A stretch of DNA of 15,429 nt, from the NCBI GenBank assembly GCA_019120475.1, contig DWVA01000074.1, forward strand, positions 1-15,429, given 5' to 3'. The translations under genes and the position numbers were made by a program. Of this stretch, positions 14,600 through 15,429 are shown piece by piece. The notes under the pieces were generated by a model, which had not been told where the DNA came from, made no database searches, and saw nothing but the letters and a program-made list of their open reading frames with translations. Each line of letters starts with the position of its first letter. Positions within the stretch are counted from its first letter, which is position 1. This DNA is from Candidatus Blautia intestinipullorum (GTDB lineage: Bacteria; Bacillota; Clostridia; Lachnospirales; Lachnospiraceae).

Positions 14600-15429
14600 G
14601 AGTGCGGAAAAGATTAGGCTGACTTCCTATGACGAACTGTTTGGAGCAGAAGATAACAACGTGGAGGGAACTTATACCACTATTCCATTGAGCCAGCTTC
14701 GGCCTTTTAAAAACCATCCGTTTAAGGTACTGGATGATGAAAAAATGCAGGAGACAGTGGAAAGTGTCATTCAGCACGGCGTGATCCAGCCGGGAATTGT
14801 GCGTCCATGTACAGACGGATATGAGGTGGTGGCAGGACACCGGAGATGGAGGGCATGTGAGCTGGCAGGAAAGGCAGAGATGCCGGTCATTATCCGGGAT
14901 CTGGACGATGACGCTGCCACCGTGTTGATGGTAGACACCAATATCCAGAGAGAAAACCTTCTGCCCAGCGAGAAAGCCAGGGCTTATAAGATGAAATATG
15001 AGGCGCTGAAACATCAGGGAAGCAAAGGAGACAAACACACGGCAGACGTCGTGGGAGAGAAAGCCGGGGACAGCGGACGGACAGTGCAGAGATATATCCG
15101 GCTTGCAAGCCTGATTGATGGGCTTCTGGAGCTGGTGGATACAGGCAAGATTGCGATAATAGCCGGGGAACGCTTATCCTTTCTGAAGCCGGAAGAACAG
15201 GAGATGGTGCTGGGAGCAGCGGGGAACATTGGCGCTTATCCATCTCCGGCACAGGCAGGACAGCTCAAAGCTATGAGTGAGGAAGGAACATTGTCAGAAG
15301 GAAGTATCTATGCGCTTTTGGTAAAGAAAGAGAACGGCGGCCAGAGCGTAACGATCTCTTCAAAGAAGATCCGGGATTACTTCCCGCCGGCATATACGAA
15401 AACGCAGATTGAGGAAGTGATCTATTCGC
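14589..15429 (+). CDS. ParB/Spo0J family partition protein, 3' end outside window
   Basis: ATG 14589 overlaps the last 11 bases of parA. The visible 280 residues start with a short tail, then the ParB N-terminal domain: IPLSQLRPFKNHPFKV (32-47), QHGVIQPGIVRP (62-73), the box II motif GHRRWRA (83-89) that in ParB/Spo0J binds CTP, and the box III-type NIQRENLLPSEKARAY (118-133). A helix-turn-helix follows around 150-190 (VVGEKAGDSGRTVQRYIRL, LLELVDTGKI). The remaining part is the region beyond the DNA-binding domain and continues past 15429. It is the partner of the adjacent ParA. The binding site (parS-like) is not identifiable by eye in this window. The frame is open throughout with no sign of disruption. 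Confidence 0.92.
   Translation, partial: MKSKSAEKIRLTSYDELFGAEDNNVEGTYTTIPLSQLRPFKNHPFKVLDDEKMQETVESVIQHGVIQPGIVRPCTDGYEVVAGHRRWRACELAGKAEMPVIIRDLDDDAATVLMVDTNIQRENLLPSEKARAYKMKYEALKHQGSKGDKHTADVVGEKAGDSGRTVQRYIRLASLIDGLLELVDTGKIAIIAGERLSFLKPEEQEMVLGAAGNIGAYPSPAQAGQLKAMSEEGTLSEGSIYALLVKKENGGQSVTISSKKIRDYFPPAYTKTQIEEVIYS

Larger units (their letters stand above)
12356..15429 (+). mobile_element. left end of a probable integrative and conjugative element in rlmD, partial
   Basis: Evidence for an element: insertion immediately at the rlmD/rumA 3' end, an AT-richer 250-base leader, then a same-strand run of an HTH-like protein, a DUF6075 protein, a DUF3970-like small protein, ParA and ParB. DUF6075 and DUF3970-type proteins with ParA/ParB are typical of the regulatory and partition part of Firmicutes ICEs. 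No integrase, relaxase or secretion gene is visible because the window ends inside parB. The boundary at 12356 is approximate. A plasmid or prophage remnant is less likely given the gene set. Confidence 0.65.

Noticed and set aside
1..15429. CRISPR arrays, tRNA or rRNA genes, insertion sequences, resistance genes
   Set aside because: No regularly spaced repeats, no cloverleaf or rRNA signatures, no transposase frames and no resistance proteins were seen.
12381..15429. Origin of transfer or parS site
   Set aside because: No nick-site-like sequence with adjacent inverted repeats near a relaxase, and no repeated palindromes that could be called parS by eye.

Overview
The window looks like chromosomal DNA of an anaerobic Clostridia member, most likely Lachnospiraceae (Bacillota). 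The reasons are moderate GC, strong AGGAGG-type ribosome binding sites, densely packed operons, and the character of the proteins: MutS2 with an Smr domain, a clostridial adenine deaminase, YhaM, an iron-sulfur RlmD, and DUF6075/DUF3970-like mobile-element proteins. The placement comes from reading translated proteins, not from a database search.

Layout. (1) Positions 1-3608, plus strand: the C-terminal end of a probable B12-binding radical SAM protein (DUF4080 type), a 34-residue single-span membrane peptide, a divergent HypE/AIR-synthase-like protein, the tRNA methyltransferase TrmL and the adenine deaminase Ade. Spacing is tight or overlapping up to trmL, with 61 bases before ade. (2) Positions 3617-8158, minus strand: mutS2, then an OmpR-type response regulator and its membrane histidine kinase, which appear to form one operon. 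It meets ade at a long bidirectional terminator. (3) Positions 8159-9791: a divergent promoter region, then a membrane-anchored HtrA-like protein whose catalytic triad looks lost. (4) Positions 9792-12380: a hairpin and a good sigma-A type promoter, then yhaM (3'-5' exoribonuclease, OB fold plus HD domain) and rlmD (23S rRNA m5U methyltransferase). (5) Position 12381 to the end: the left end of a probable integrative and conjugative element (ICE). It follows the 3' end of rlmD/rumA, a known ICE target gene in streptococci. It opens with a 250-base gene-free leader ending in a strong terminator right before the first ribosome binding site. Then come an HTH-like protein, a DUF6075 protein, a DUF3970-like small protein, ParA and a ParB cut by the window end.

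Most of the chromosomal part is RNA maintenance and housekeeping: TrmL for tRNA, RlmD for rRNA, YhaM for RNA decay, MutS2 for DNA or collided ribosomes, plus purine salvage. The element part is the regulatory and partition module that commonly opens Firmicutes ICEs. Integrase, relaxase, type IV secretion and cargo genes are not in the window.

Points most worth a second look: the rlmD/element junction and its attenuator-like leader, a short actin-ATPase-like motif stranded in that leader, the triad-less HtrA-like protein, and the divergent HypE-like gene with its small membrane peptide.
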